Part shown: positions 23,816-35,808 of the stretch, in pieces
Layout: the number at the start of each line of letters is the position of its first letter
How positions within the stretch are numbered: position 1 is the first letter of the stretch
Assembly: GCF_021462225.1 (NCBI RefSeq)
Contig: NC_061812.1
Coordinates: 41,445,675-41,509,674 of the forward strand
Length of the DNA: 64,000 nucleotides
Direction: 5' to 3'
DNA from: Girardinichthys multiradiatus
Lineage: Eukaryota; Chordata; Actinopteri; Cyprinodontiformes; Goodeidae
Made by a program: the position numbers and the translations under genes
The notes under the pieces: generated by a model
What the model was told of the DNA's origin: nothing
The model's input: the letters and a program-made list of their open reading frames with translations, nothing else
The model's database searches: none

Positions 23816-25124
23816 CATCAAATATAAGGCATTCTATAAATTGTGCTCTGTGTGTTATTATTTGTAGTACTATGGTACATTTGTTACACTTGGAGAGACA
23901 ATGCAAAACCTCTGTCCTTAAAAGTTTGACTAACCATAGAAAGAATAGTACTCTGCATGATAACAGCAGATCATAATTACATATTTACCAAGGGTGGGAG
24001 AAAACATTTTTAAATCTTTACCTGGATAAAAAGGAAAAGCTGATTTCTTAAATTGATCACAGCCTAATATGTCCTAATTTAGTAACCAAACCTTCTGGGT
24101 TTACATTTTATCAGTCATACAGAGGAAAAATATCTCTCTGCATCACCTCCCATCATGGCTCCCTTAGATCTGAGTCCTTTTAATTCTTCTCAGCTAATGT
24201 ACTAGCCTGTAGAATATCCGTCATAAAGGTTAGTCTAACCTAGTTATTTAGAAAGTGTGGAGTGCGCCCCCTAAGAAGGGCGCAGTGTCTTGAAGTAGGG
24301 AGTGTGAAGACCCTCTTGATATTTATTTTGTGTTTTATTTTAACTTTTGTATTCCAGTCATCACCAGCGGAGCACGGCCAAGGGCTTGTGTAACGCCATA
24401 GAAGGAGCTCTAGTTAACAAGGCAGATACCGAAGCTCCAGCAGGTGCAGCCAATCACTGTTGGTATGGTTGGTATGTCTTGCCACGTTATATCACTGTTG
24501 GAAACCTTAAAGTGGTCCCTGACAGGACAAGTGTAGAGCTAAAGTGGGCAGAGCCAAGAGACACTGAGGGGCATGGCCAAGTGTGGGGATGAGCGCAGGG
24601 GTTTAAACGGGGTGTGGTAAGGAGGACAAGGGAAAGTGTCAGCTACCTTAATTTGACATGTTGAAACATGGAGAGTGAGCAGAGAGACGCTGGTAGTTTT
24701 GTCAGGAACAATCTGGAGAACTTTTCACCCCCTCGTCACTGGAGGTTAAGCGAGGCTTTGTGGAGCCCAGAGGGCCGAAGCCTTATCAGTTAGAGCTGCT
24801 GACTCAGCAATGCCCAAATTGGGTCCAGTTTCTTGAGTAAAGTGATGGTAGTAGCATCATTGCTAACATAGGCTAGCATTCAAAGCAGTATCAAACTTTC
24901 AGAAAGTTTACATATATATTAAAGATACAGATTTAAATTGAAATTATCTCGCAATGCTAGCAATTTTAATTCCTGACTTGCCAGAGTGGCATGTGTCTGA
25001 GTGAGGTGGTTTTATATGTGAATGTGGGGTTGTGATATAGAAATGTACCAAGCTGTACTGTTAGAACCAATGGCAAAATTCAACTGCAGTAATTGCTGTT
25101 CAACCCAAAGAGGGCAGCACCAAT
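23816..25124. other. Diverged 3' flank of LWS and intergenic DNA
   Basis: The first 300 bases (to about 24110) still align with the flank of the second LWS gene, but with many substitutions and indels. The remainder holds no recognised gene. Open frames at 24.3 and 25.0 kb lack family features. Confidence 0.55.
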
Positions 25125-25292
25125 GGTGCGTTCAGACCGAATGCCATTTGAACGTCAAAAAGGCGTTCAACACCTCAAGTTGGACGCTTGTGCACTTTGA
25201 AGTCAGACGCTTGATATTGCTTGAAATTGCTCTAGATGTCCAAGATGCGCGTCAGACCAAAGTGTGGACATACGCGGGTTTGGAGGAGCTAC

Positions 25293-25846
25293 TGTTGAAG
25301 CCATCTCTGCTTCCCCGGGTCCGTTGATTTGGGTACAGGTTTCAAAGAGTGAAATAAACACAAGTACAATCTACTTATGTTCACCTTCTGCGCAGAGTGA
25401 GAGATGGAGGCCCCATGCAGCTGCAGGCCCAACTCTGATCAACTCTCTGCTTCCAGCTCGTTTTATTCAGTCTCAAGGGTGTGTTCAACATATACATATA
25501 TCATGTCACACATGTATAACATAACATTTCCTTATGTCCAAATATGGAGTATTTCTAGTTGTTTTCTTATAGCAAGCTTGTCTTGTCTTGTCTCGGCCTT
25601 CCTTGTCCTCCACTTGTTTACGACCTGGACTCTCTCTATCCTGTACTCCCTTGTCATTCAGCAATTTATGCCCTCGCCCTCTCTGTGATTCTCATTCCCT
25701 ATGTTTTCACTCCCCTAAGACCCTTCTTTGCTTCACTCCCTAAGCTTGACCCCCCTATTTCCACACATTCCAGTTACACACATAGATGGTTTATATTACA
25801 CACATAGATAGTTTATATTACACACATAGATAGTTTATATTCTTCA
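25293..25846 (-). repeat. 3' LTR of the endogenous retrovirus
   Basis: 554 bases, nearly identical to 33755-34304. It contains a short tandem of a TTACACACATAGATAG-type unit (25770-25840). Confidence 0.9.
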
Positions 25847-26186
25847 ATCCACCTTTTGAACTCTCATAAAAGAGTTCACAATCTAAAATGTCCTTCTAAA
25901 AATAAGTAGAAATAAGTAAAAATAGTACTGTACCCCCTGTAAAAGAGAAAATCATCAAACACATGCATGCATCATATTATGCGTCCATGAATTCACACTC
26001 TGAGTCCTCATCAACATAAAGTTAAATCATAACCTGAAAAAGATACCGAAACATCAAAATGTAATATAAAATATAAAATGTTCGCCAAACGGTATCTTCT
26101 GGGGTGGGAGGGAAGCTCCACCACTCCCAGTGAGAGAGAAACTCAATCACTTCTGCCTTTTCTTCTGCTGTTCTTTTTCTGTCTTC

Positions 26187-26345
26187 AGCTCCCAAGTGTA
26201 GAATGACCTGGAGCCTTGCGTTCTCACACCTGGGGATTATTCTGCCCCTTCAGTGGTGTGAGAAATCTGATCTTCAGCTCTCAGGTGTAGACTGACCTAG
26301 GGCTAATTTCTCTCACCTGGGGATTTTTCTGCCCCTTCTTGGGTG
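26187..26345 (-). repeat. Short tandem duplication inside the provirus
   Basis: Two units of about 85 bases, each with CAGCTC.CA.GTGTAGA.TGACCT and CACCTGGGGATT.TTCTGCCCCTTC, lie between integrase and the 3' LTR, where env would be expected. Confidence 0.6.
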
Positions 26346-27252
26346 AGAGAAGTGACATTGTCTTCTCCTGGGTTTTCGCTCAGATCCTCCTGAACCTGAG
26401 AAAGGGATCGTTGAGGTGGTTCTGCTCCTGCACACTGGCTCCAGTGATACCAAGAAGTACCTTTGCCCTTCAGCCTGACTGCATGGGTTGTCCTCTCTGT
26501 GACCTGGAATGGACCGGTCCACCTTGGCTCTGACCACTTTCTTTTGATGTCTTTCAGGAGGACCCACTCGGCTTCTGATGTAGTAATTCCAACCCTGGTC
26601 TCTGGTTCTGCTGGGATCTGTTTGGAGAAGGCTGTAACAAGACTGTGGAGAGATCTGTAATAATCACGATGAGACATAGATTGTTCACACTCAGTGAGAA
26701 ACGGTAACCTTGTTTGTGGACCTGGGAATGGCCTCCCTGTTTGCAGCTCGTGTGGGGTCAAACCATGTTTCTAATTTACAGAACTCCATACAGACATTAG
26801 AGCTAATGGTAAGGGGGTAACCCAATTCATTTTGGACTGTGCACAGATCTTAGCCAATTTTGGTTTTAAGGGTTCGATTCATTCTTTCAACCTTCCCCTG
26901 TGACTGTGGATGATACATAGTGCTTCAGTCCCAGAAATATTTCCACTTCCTGGAGTTCCTCATTTTTAAAATGTGTTCTGTTGTCAGACCTTATTTTAGC
27001 TGGGAAACCGTGTCTAGGGATATAATGATTTATCAAACACTTCACCACAGATTTGCTGTCTTCCTTTTTTGTAGGCCATGCCTCCAGCCATCCAGTAAAT
27101 GCATCCACACACACCAACAGATATCTGAACCCATTTACTCTCTCAGTCATGTCTGTATAATCAATGATAACCTCTTTTCCTGCTATTGGGTCTACTGGGA
27201 ACTTTCCAGGTGCTGGCTTCAAGGTTGGTCTGGCATTGAACTGCCTGCACAT
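26303..27252 (-). pseudogene. Retroviral integrase, disrupted
   Basis: The core domain is readable at 26887-27252, with DYTDM (first catalytic Asp) and SDN (second Asp). The C-terminal DNA-binding part is at 26303-26761 and ends in the PRWTGPF region typical of gamma/epsilon-retroviral integrases. The two parts are in different frames with stops between them, so no complete integrase is encoded. Confidence 0.8.
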
Positions 27253-27459
27253 CTCACATGAATTAATTCAATGCACTGCCATTGGTTTCAAAAAAGGATG
27301 CCACCAGTGTTCAAGATTTTTCAACATTTGCATTGTTCCCACATGTCCTACTCCGTGTGCTTCTTCTAGAGCTACTTTGGTAAGACCTGGTGGCAAGATG
27401 GGACGTCCATCTGGGCTTCTCCAGAGACCATTCTGATCTTGTGAGGCCCCTCGTGCCTT

Positions 27460-27948
27460 CTAAACTGATTTTTCCTCAGGAGAGGCCCCCTTTGGTAGTT
27501 TCATTACTTCTTCCAGGGTGGGTTCTGGTGTCCACCCTGCTCCTGAACACACCATTATGTGCCTGGGCTGATATCCTGCACACTGTTTAGATGTCCGGTC
27601 AGCAGCCTGATTACCTTGTGCTACTCTGGTGTTACTGCTGTCATGTCCTCTGCATTTAATGACGGCTGCTTCTTGAGGGAGCAACAAAGCTTCAGCCAAC
27701 TTTCTCATTTCCTGTTCATGTTTAATGGGTTTCTGTCCTGCAGTTTTAAATCCTGTCCTCAGCCACTGTTTAAGTTCTACATGTACTGCTCCAGCAGCGT
27801 ATGCGGAATCTGTGTAAATGTTAACCTTCTGTCCTGCTCCTAGTTCCAGAGCAGCTATTACTGCCAAAACTTCTGCTCTCTGCGCTGATTGTGCATCTGT
27901 CAGTTCTTCTGCCTGTACTGTGACAAAATCTGTCCCTGTGTCTTCCAC
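27460..27948 (-). pseudogene. Retroviral RNase H region
   Basis: The open segment carries the AQRAE and YTDSAYA signatures of the RNase H fold (catalytic Glu and Asp). Stops separate it from RT upstream and integrase downstream. Confidence 0.8.
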
Positions 27949-28051
27949 AACCGCGTATGCTGCCTTAAGTCATTCTGTGTCATGTGTGAAGCAGCACCCG
28001 TCTGTGTACAGGTTTCGGGCGTCTGTTAGGGATGTACTTTGTAGATCTGGT

Positions 28052-28627
28052 CTAATTTTTTTCATTAAACTCCACTTTTTCTGCGCAGACATGTGGTGTA
28101 CCGTTAGTTATTCTATCTGCCATGTTCATCCCTTCATGTGTGTATGTGATGTTTGGGGCCTCCAGCACCTTACTCAGCCTCTGTTGTCTCAGTGGTGAGA
28201 GTGTGAAAGCCTGAGAGTTCACAAAGGCCACCACGCCATGTGATGTTAATATGTTAAGAGGGTGTCCCATCACTACATGAGTTGTTTTTTTAATTAATTT
28301 TGCCAACCCTGCTGCATGTTGTGTATATTGTGGGTGGCGTTTTTCCATGTTATCCATCATTACTGAAATGTACATCAGCACTCTCCTCTCTCCCCCTTTT
28401 TTCTGAAACAAAACTCCATTCACTGCCAGTTTTGTTACAGAAACATCCAAATAAAATGGTGTGGTGTAGTCTGGGAGCGTAAGTTCTGCAGAAAAAGCAT
28501 TAGCTAGATCAATACATGTGTACCACTGAGGTGAAAGTTCAAGGTTGGAGAGAACAACATAGGGATTTGGGACAGGAACAGTAGGAGTCACCAGAACTGA
28601 ATTTATTGCTCTTAAATCATGTGCCAT
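28052..28627 (-). pseudogene. Reverse transcriptase remnant with catalytic core deleted
   Basis: The frame begins with the LRAIN segment of RT and reaches DLANAF, which normally precedes the fingers/palm. It then jumps directly into the connection domain (FYLDVS onward). The YxDD active-site motif is absent. An in-frame stop also lies just upstream of 28627. This copy cannot reverse transcribe. Confidence 0.8.
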
Positions 28628-28721
28628 GCGGTATTGTCCAGTACCTTATTTCTCTACAGGAAGGATGGGTGTGTTCCATGCTGAGGCTGAGGTGTCTAAC
28701 ACACCTGCTGCCTTCAGGCCT

Positions 28722-29297
28722 TCAATGGTGTCTCTGACGCCTTCCTGAGCTTATTTTTTGGGCGGATACTGTGGAACCCAAATAAGCGAGGGAGATGCAA
28801 CCTGAAAAGAAACTTAAGTTGGTGACTGAGGTGTCCTGCCTGTCCCCAGCTGCCAGAGAGCGCTTTACCACTCCTCCCAATTCCTTAGCTTGATGCTCAG
28901 GATGCAAAGAAAGAGAAACATGAGGAACAGCTTCATCTGACATTAAATACCATTCTGCTTGGTCAGGTGTTAAATCAACTGTTGCAGCCACACCCTCAGG
29001 AGCCACATAAATATTTTTGAATGAAATAAACCATGTCCTACCTTCTACTGTTTCATTAAACAAATCCTGGTACCATTCAGTGTGACAACGGTCGTAGAAC
29101 AGAGTGACATGGGGCGGGTCAGGCGGAGAGGTGTAGGGGCAGAGACTTTGAATCCAGGGTTTCCACAGCTGATACACAGAGAAGATGCTGCTTGGAGAAG
29201 AAGGTGCGGTCAGCAGTCCCCAGTAGATGTCAGCATATTCCTCTGCAACTGGCTGTAAAAAATATTGTATATACTGAACTGAAGCATTTGTCCACAT
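28722..29297 (-). pseudogene. Extra pol domain with paired HxT/HxS motifs (2H-phosphoesterase-like)
   Basis: This segment lies between protease and reverse transcriptase, where standard gamma-retroviruses have no domain. It shows PPHVTLFYD (His63, Thr65 of the open segment; about 29111) and VPHVSLSLHP (His126, Ser128; about 28922), separated by 63 residues. Paired hydrophobic-His-x-Ser/Thr motifs in beta strands are the signature of 2H phosphoesterases (LigT/AKAP7/viral 2',5'-PDE). The spacing is somewhat shorter than usual. The C-terminal end of the frame is lost to frame change. The fold assignment is inference from the motif pair only. Confidence 0.5.
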
Positions 29298-29890
29298 GCC
29301 AAAAAGGAATCATCTGGAAAGGTTACCGTTAACCCATCAGTACCACACAGCACTGATGCTCCCAGCTTCACTAATACGTCTCTGCCCAGCAAATTAACAG
29401 GTGTGCTGGGTGAACACACAAAAGGGTGAGTTACTCTCTGAGTCCCAATCTGAACAGGAAGTGGTACAGTCACAGGCAGAATTTATGCAGTCTCTGAGAA
29501 GCCCATCACAGAAACAGTCTTGGTAGAGAGCAGTGGTTTAGGAGGTTGCTGTGTTATGGTGGAATAAGTAGCTCCAGTGTCCACTAAAAGATTCAGACAA
29601 TTCTCTTCCACCTTTGCAGGCAACATGGGGTCTGCTGTGCCCACGCTGCCTTGGTCCTCCTCAGGGGCGTCAGTATGGGCTGTAAGACGGGTGTCCACCC
29701 ATCTGTGGATACTGGCCCTGCTGGGGTAGTAGAGGTGCCATACCTGCATTAGGAAGGACCGTTCCTCCCTGCTGTTACCCCCAGGTGGGGCCGGTGCGTG
29801 CCCAATGTCCAGACTGACCGCAGTTGTAGCACACATCTCCCAGTGCCCTGCTGACTCCACCCCTTCCTCTGGGTGCTCCACACCATCCAC
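29210..29890 (-). pseudogene. Retroviral nucleocapsid end and aspartic protease
   Basis: The active-site LVDTGAT lies in 29483-29890 and the LLGRDVL flap-side motif in 29210-29473, with a frame break between them. Just upstream, in another frame (about 29795-29835), is a CCHC zinc-knuckle-like string in which the last Cys appears replaced by Gly. The protease is therefore not encoded in one piece. Confidence 0.75.
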
Positions 29891-30369
29891 TATGACCAGC
29901 TGACCACCAACATGCCTTCCGCCTCCACGACCGGGGCCACGATACCTGTAATTATAAAAATAGATAGGGTGGAGGAGGGGGTAACCCCCCTCCTTGCCAC
30001 TGATCAGTCACAGACGTAGGGTGTGTGCTGATGGAGATGCAGCCGGAGGAACAGGTTGAGCTGCAGCTAACATTACATTTTCAGTTTTATCCCTTTTTCT
30101 CTTATTTAATTTGTCTTTGGCCTCTTTAAGCAGCATTTTAAGGAGCTGATTCTGTAAATGCTCTTTCTCCTCTTTTCTTTTTCTCTGCCTCCTGAGCTGT
30201 ATGTAAATGGTGAATTAAATGTTTTTCCCACTTTGTGAAGTCTGCTCCTTGCAAATCAGGATTATTTTTCATCTTTTGACACATGTCAACAGGAACTCCT
30301 TTTAATATGGCTTTTTAAACAGCTGTCCCATTCCTGTCCCGTCACCCTTAGGATTAACTCTTGTGTGTC

Positions 30370-31164
30370 TCATCCTCGTGTCCACTGCAGCACTAATGTG
30401 CTCTTTAGGATGCTGATTAGGGTCCCAATCGAATTGAGGGTCTGCAACAGAGGCGGATACTGATTTCTTATGGCTTTCCCTAGGGCTGTCATTACACGTG
30501 TCAGGGGTGTGTCATCAGGATCCTTACTGCAATCAGCATTCTGTTCTATCTCCCTAGCCACCGAGGGACACACACATTGTCCCAAAATTGCTCTAAAGTC
30601 ACCCAAGGCCAGTGTCATGCCTTTAGTCAATGTATCTAATTCCTGTAACCAGACACATCCGCATCCTGCAATAGGTGGCAACTTATCCAATAATGCCTGT
30701 ACATCTCCCAATAAAAAAGGGACATAATTTGTCATTCCAACTGATGAAGTCAACAACGGACATTGAAATCTGGATGGACCGCTCTCGCTACGAGTAGTCA
30801 TGGTGTGTGTTCTTCCAGAATCTTTAAACTGTTTTTCTGTCATCTGTTGAGAAGCTTTCTCATATAAATCATGCACTTTTGATTCAAATAGTGTAACCCC
30901 TCTCAAAAGTCTAAGTGTTTCTTGTGCTTCTGTTTCTCTTAGGCCCTACTTCAGCTCTTTTGCTTCAACTTTACACTTTATACCACCAAGTCGCCCTTTC
31001 TCATCAGCTTTAATCAACCAACTTTCTTTATCCTTCAGATACCTCTTATATTTTCGGTTCAACCATCTACCTAATGGTTCCCTGTCATGCCTTCCTACTC
31101 CTCCTTCGACAATCAATCTCTCCTGCCATGTTGAACAACTTGTCTTTTTTTTTTTTTTCTTCAC
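30370..31164 (-). pseudogene. Retroviral gag remnant
   Basis: Two open segments, 30946-31164 (basic, matrix-like position) and 30370-30906 (capsid-like, containing RFQCPLL and a helical region), precede protease in the expected gag position. A stop separates them. The assignment rests mainly on position and length, because gag is poorly conserved. Confidence 0.55.
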
Positions 31165-31361
31165 TCTATGGCAATACAGTTTGTAATATAATCACCACTT
31201 CTACAGTCACTCACACTCAAGTGCAGCCATTCGCTGCCACTCATTTGTATTCTCTCCTCACTCATATGCATAGTAAATCCAGTTAAACAAATATGAAAAC
31301 ACAACAGGATATATAGCTTGCGTGCGCGGAGGGCTTTAACCCTTCCACTCAGCGGGACTTT

Positions 31362-31740
31362 TTCAGAATCAGAATCAGAATCAGAATCAGCTTTATTGCC
31401 AAGTTCGTGCATACAAATTTGACTCCGGTACACTTTGCTCTTTTGTTCTGTTTTTGCATTACAGAATATACAAATTTACAATTTACAATGTACAATATAC
31501 AATGTACAATGCAATATTCTGCATTACAGAATATACAAATGTACAATTTACAATGAACAATGTACAATATACACATATCTAATAAAAAAGGTGCATTTGC
31601 AACATCTGTATGCTGTTGTTTTGTACTCTATTGAATGTTCATCAGAGAAACAGCCTGGGGGGAAGAAACTGTCTCTGTGGCGGCTGGTTTTAGTGATCTC
31701 TCCTGGTCCAACCGCTGTGATGCCAAACCCGGTTTGACAC
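31362..31740 (-). mobile_element. 5'-truncated LINE inserted in the proviral leader
   Basis: On the minus strand a LINE C-terminal coding remnant is followed by an AT-rich tail with repeated TACAATTTACAATGTACAA units. It ends in (GATTCT)n at 31365-31390. This 3' tail with GCTTTATTGCCAAGT is a familiar fish retroposon end. It sits inside the leader between 5' LTR and gag, so it is younger than the provirus. Confidence 0.65.
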
Positions 31741-33130
31741 TTAGGAATCAACCCTCCGTTGACTCCCTGGAATTCCGTTTACTTAATCTTATTATTACAG
31801 TTTCACCATTTAAGTATCTCAACTGTCTTCCCTCACCTGCCAATTCAGGGACCATTTAAGTATCTTCGGTGAATAGTATGTTACAGCCTCAACATTCAAG
31901 TATCTCGGCTAAAATTTATCTTGTGTCAATCAACAAATAATTTTACGCAATATATCATTTCTTTACCGTAATATATAATTTCAACCAACAAATATTTTAC
32001 CCAAAACTGATCAAGACTGTAAATTTAAGAGAAAACAGATATCTATTCCACAACACCACCTACACTATTAACAGGCAAAAGGAGAATAAATATAGATCTC
32101 CTTAGGTTTTGTTTTGGGTCGACCCTGTGGTGTTGTAGAACGACGTCCGCCTCGTAGTCAATTAATTATCCTTTAGTTAGTGCCAAATCTCTCTCCTTTT
32201 TTGCATTTTTTTTTCAAACAAAACCACTTGCCAACAATCTCTCTATGTGTCTTGCTCTTTCCATCTTATGACAATTACCATGCTTTTTTCTGAAAGATAT
32301 ATTTAATACGTTATCTCAGTCACTCACTCATTCAGTTCTGACCAACCTCCAAGACACCAGAACACATTCAACCCCCAAAAGCCTGTTTTTAGTGGCCAGT
32401 GTGTGTGTGCGTGTCTCACAGCTCATGGACTTAAACTATAAATCTTGTCTACGTTTTGCCAGAGTGTATGTGTGTCCAGCCCATGCACTTTTCTAACCCT
32501 AACATGTCTGTTGTTGGTTATTTATCCAACTAACAGCTCCTTCTTTTACTCCTAACAAGTCTGTTGTCGGTTTATTTATACCCAACTAATAGCTCATTCT
32601 TTTACTTTTATTTCTGTCTGATCTTGTTGGTTTTACCCAACTCACAGCTCATTTATTTTTATATCTTACGTGTTATCTCCACCGCTTATATTGTTCCTTC
32701 TGTGTTTGTGCAGACGTCTGTAATCTGAGTTTTCACAGAGAAATATTTTGTTACTCATCAAAAGCAGCAATCAGCAGTCTATCTTTCTGTTGCCACATTA
32801 AGGTTTCCAGATAGAGAGCTGCATTCAGTCACCTGCTTATGAGAGCCTGCTGTGCACAGCTGCTCTCCTGTCACACACAAATTTTCACTCACTCCGGCTA
32901 ATAATGTCTGTAACACAGATTATTTCCTCTGCGCACAGCTCATGAGTTTTTTACCAAAAAGCCTGGTCTTGCTGAATTCTATGTCAGCTCACAGTTCATT
33001 ACTTTATCACTTCACAGGACTTACTCTCAGACTATGTGTTTGTGCTTTTATTACGTCTGTAATCCGGTTTTACTGAGGCAGAACACACGTAAAACACGGC
33101 ATTCACACCCAAGTGTTTTGCCTGATCTTA

Positions 33131-33482
33131 GTGTATTTACTTTTCTGTAGAATTTGGGGTTTCTCACTTCCCCGGGCCTCAAACCCAGCTAACAGTCGTC
33201 CCCCGTCGAGGACGTACTGTGAACCGCCACGTTCTAGAAACTACTATATTTTCCACACAATACCACCACTAAGTCTTGTAATTCTCTTAAAACAACATCT
33301 TATTCAGTGTATTTACTTTTCTATAGAATTTGGGGTTTCTCACTCTCCCCGGGCCTCAAACCCAGCTAACAGTAGACCTCCGTCGAGGACGTATTCTGAA
33401 CCGCCACGTTTGAGAAATACTATATTTTCCACACAACACCACCACTAAGTCTTGTAATTCTCTTAAAACAACATCTTATTCG
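33131..33482 (-). repeat. Tandem duplication in the proviral leader
   Basis: Two units of 176 bases starting at 33131 and 33307 share GTGTATTTACTTTTCT, CCCCGGGCCTCAAACCCAGC and CCACCACTAAGTCTTGTAA, with about 8-10 percent mismatch. Confidence 0.85.
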
Positions 33483-33734
33483 CCAGTTTAAAACAACCTC
33501 CTATTCACCAGTTTAAATCCTAGTCAACATTTATGACACTCTTTTTCTTAAGTTTTGGCAGACTCAGACTTACTTAGACATCAGACACAATATTAATTTA
33601 GCCTATCGAAAATCCAAAAGCAGATTTTGATTAAACAGGTTCTGCTTACCTGTTTTGTAGTTTTGCGGCTTGCCAGAGTCTTATGTCTGTTGGTCCTCGT
33701 CAGTGGTCCGAATTTCTTTCGCCTGTTGTTCCAA

Positions 33735-33752
33735 ATCCCGGACGAGCCTCTA
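33735..33752 (-). other. Proviral primer-binding site, tRNA-Pro-like
   Basis: On the minus strand the 18 bases two positions inside the 5' LTR read TAGAGGCTCGTCCGGGAT. They match the proline-tRNA primer site used by gamma-retroviruses at 16 of 18 positions. Confidence 0.8.
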
Positions 33753-33754
33753 AT

Positions 33755-34304
33755 TGTTGAAGCCATCTCTGCTTCCCCGGGTCCGTTGATTTGGGTACAG
33801 GTTTCAAAGAGTGAAATAAACACAAGTACAATCTACTTATGTTCACCTTCTGCGCAGAGTGAGAGATGGAGGCCCCATGCAGCTGCAGGCCCAACTCTGA
33901 TCAACTCTCTGCTTCCAGCTCGTTTTATTCAGTCTCAAGGGTGTGTTCAACATATACACATATCATGTCACACATGTATAACATAACATTTCCTTATGTC
34001 CAAATATGGAGTATTTCTAGTTGTTTTCTTATAGCAAGCTCGTCTTGTCTTGGCCTTCCTTGTCTTCCACTTGTTTACGACCTTGGACTCTCTCTATCCT
34101 GTGCTCCCTTGTCATTCACCAATTTATGCCCTTGCCCTCTCTGTGCTTCTCACTCCCTATGTTTTCACTCCCCTAAGACCCTTCTATGCTTCACTCCCTA
34201 AGCTTGACCCCCCTATTTCCACACATTCCAGTTACACACATAGATGGTTTATATTACACACATAGATAGTTTATATTACACACATAGATAGTTTATATTC
34301 TTCA
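33755..34304 (-). repeat. 5' LTR of the endogenous retrovirus
   Basis: 550 bases, nearly identical to 25293-25846. The host sequence CTAC follows at 34305-34308 and also precedes the other LTR. Confidence 0.9.
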
Positions 34305-34806
34305 CTACCCTTGGTTTTTTTCCTTTGCTGGCCTCTTGTGTATAAGGGCTGATGCAACTGAGAAAGTGGCTTAGCTTTATTTGCTGAACAAAGTAAGACA
34401 AGGTCATGGTTTGGCGCTTATGCGCCGTGTCTTGATTCTCCAAATAATTCAGAGGTGTTCAGAGTTTGGTGAATTTCACCATTTGCTCCAGAAGCTACGC
34501 TCAGATAAGGATCGCTTCCAGTGCTATTTACATCTGATAGCTTGAAGTTTTAGAGTAATACAATAAAACAATGAGTTTGTCCTTTATTGTCTTTGTGGCA
34601 GTTTGTGGGATTTCTCAGGTTCTTCCTGATCCTTCCTGATCCTTCCATCCTATAATAAAACACATCACATCACAAGACATAAGATGCGCTAGACGTGTAA
34701 ACTGCGCCGCAGGACCTCTCGATAACCCTACATTCGCTTCCACCATAGACTTTGCATAAAAACCAGATGGCCCTGACGCTCAAATCGGGTTTGGTCTGAA
34801 CGCACC

Positions 34807-35500
34807 TTGCATTTCTGTTTAGTTACACTCATGTCTTGATTTCAGTCTCTCCCATAGTAATCAGCGTCATCCAGTCCACCTGCTTATGTCTATCAGTCTC
34901 GCTCTTTTTACTTGTGCTATGCTCCATATATACTCTGCTGTTCTATTTACTCCTTGGGGATACATACTGTTTGCCTTGGCAGACCTGTTCATGACTGTTT
35001 GAATGCCAAGCCTGCCCCTTTTAAATGCCTGCATTTGCTTCCACCTTCCTGTTTTGAGCTTTCTTTCTTATATCAAATCATTTTCTACTCATTACGCCAG
35101 AGGGAAGGAGACTAATTAACACATTAAACACAGAGGGAGGTGAACCCAAACACAAAGAGAATAACATAAGAGAATAGCCTAGATGCACTAACAGAACATC
35201 AGCTAAATACAAAGGAATGAGCTAAAATGATGGGACCTAAACAACAATAATGAACACATGATCTGGAAGGCATAAAATAGCAAATGAAAACCCCAAAATG
35301 ATTTGAAAACAGACAAAACAAAACAAGAAAATACACAAACACTTGTGGATGATGACAGACTTGAGTCTCAGATCAGGGGTCCAAGTCAGATCTAAGTCAA
35401 GTCTGAGGTTATTTATTTTTGCAACTTAAGTGCTAAAGACTATAGTCTCAACCTCGAGTCACAATCTCTGCCATCTGCATGCCTGTCTGTTTGAAGCCTT
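34807..35500. other. Intergenic DNA, no gene
   Basis: No gene or clear element end was recognised. From about 35500 the sequence begins to align with the flank beyond the first LWS gene. Confidence 0.5.
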
Positions 35501-35808
35501 TTATTGAATTGTTTGGAAAAGTTTTGTTTCCAGAAGGTTAGGTTAATATTTTATGACAAATTACGCTATGATCCAATTAAAGGATGAACATTTCTTTTTT
35601 ACGCAGGTAAAGGCTCTGAATTTATTTTTCCAGCTTTGGTAAATATGTATGATCTGCTGTTATCCTGCAGAGTACTGTTTTTCTTTGTATGTTTGGTCAA
35701 ACTTTTAAGGACAAATTGTTTGCTTTGCCTCTTCAAACATCATAGAAGTACAATAGTACTAAAGAAAATAACACACAGAAAAATGTATAGAATGCCTTAT
35801 ATTTTATA

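Larger units (their letters stand above)
25293..34304 (-). mobile_element. Endogenous retrovirus, gamma/epsilon-like, degraded
   Basis: A 9.0 kb provirus read on the minus strand, with LTRs at 33755-34304 (5') and 25293-25846 (3'). Both LTRs begin TG and end CA, and the host duplication is CTAC on each side. A primer-binding site resembling the tRNA-Pro type lies two bases inside the 5' LTR. The order is leader, gag, protease, an extra domain, RT, RNase H and integrase, with frameshifts, stops and a deletion in RT. No env is recognisable in the 450 bases between integrase and the 3' LTR. The LTRs are still very similar, differing by small indels and a few substitutions, so insertion is moderately recent. 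It lies between the two LWS genes. Confidence 0.88.
25125..34806. mobile_element. TIR-bounded element split by a retroviral insertion
   Basis: GGTGCGTTCAGACC at 25125-25138 is the exact inverse of 34793-34806. The arms left after removing the inserted retrovirus are about 170 and 500 bases long and show no transposase. This is best read as a short non-autonomous DNA element into which the endogenous retrovirus later inserted. No clear target duplication was found, so the class is unknown. Confidence 0.55.

Noticed and set aside
25847..26302. Retroviral env gene
   Set aside because: Only about 450 bases lie between integrase and the 3' LTR, with a tandem repeat and no envelope-like frame.
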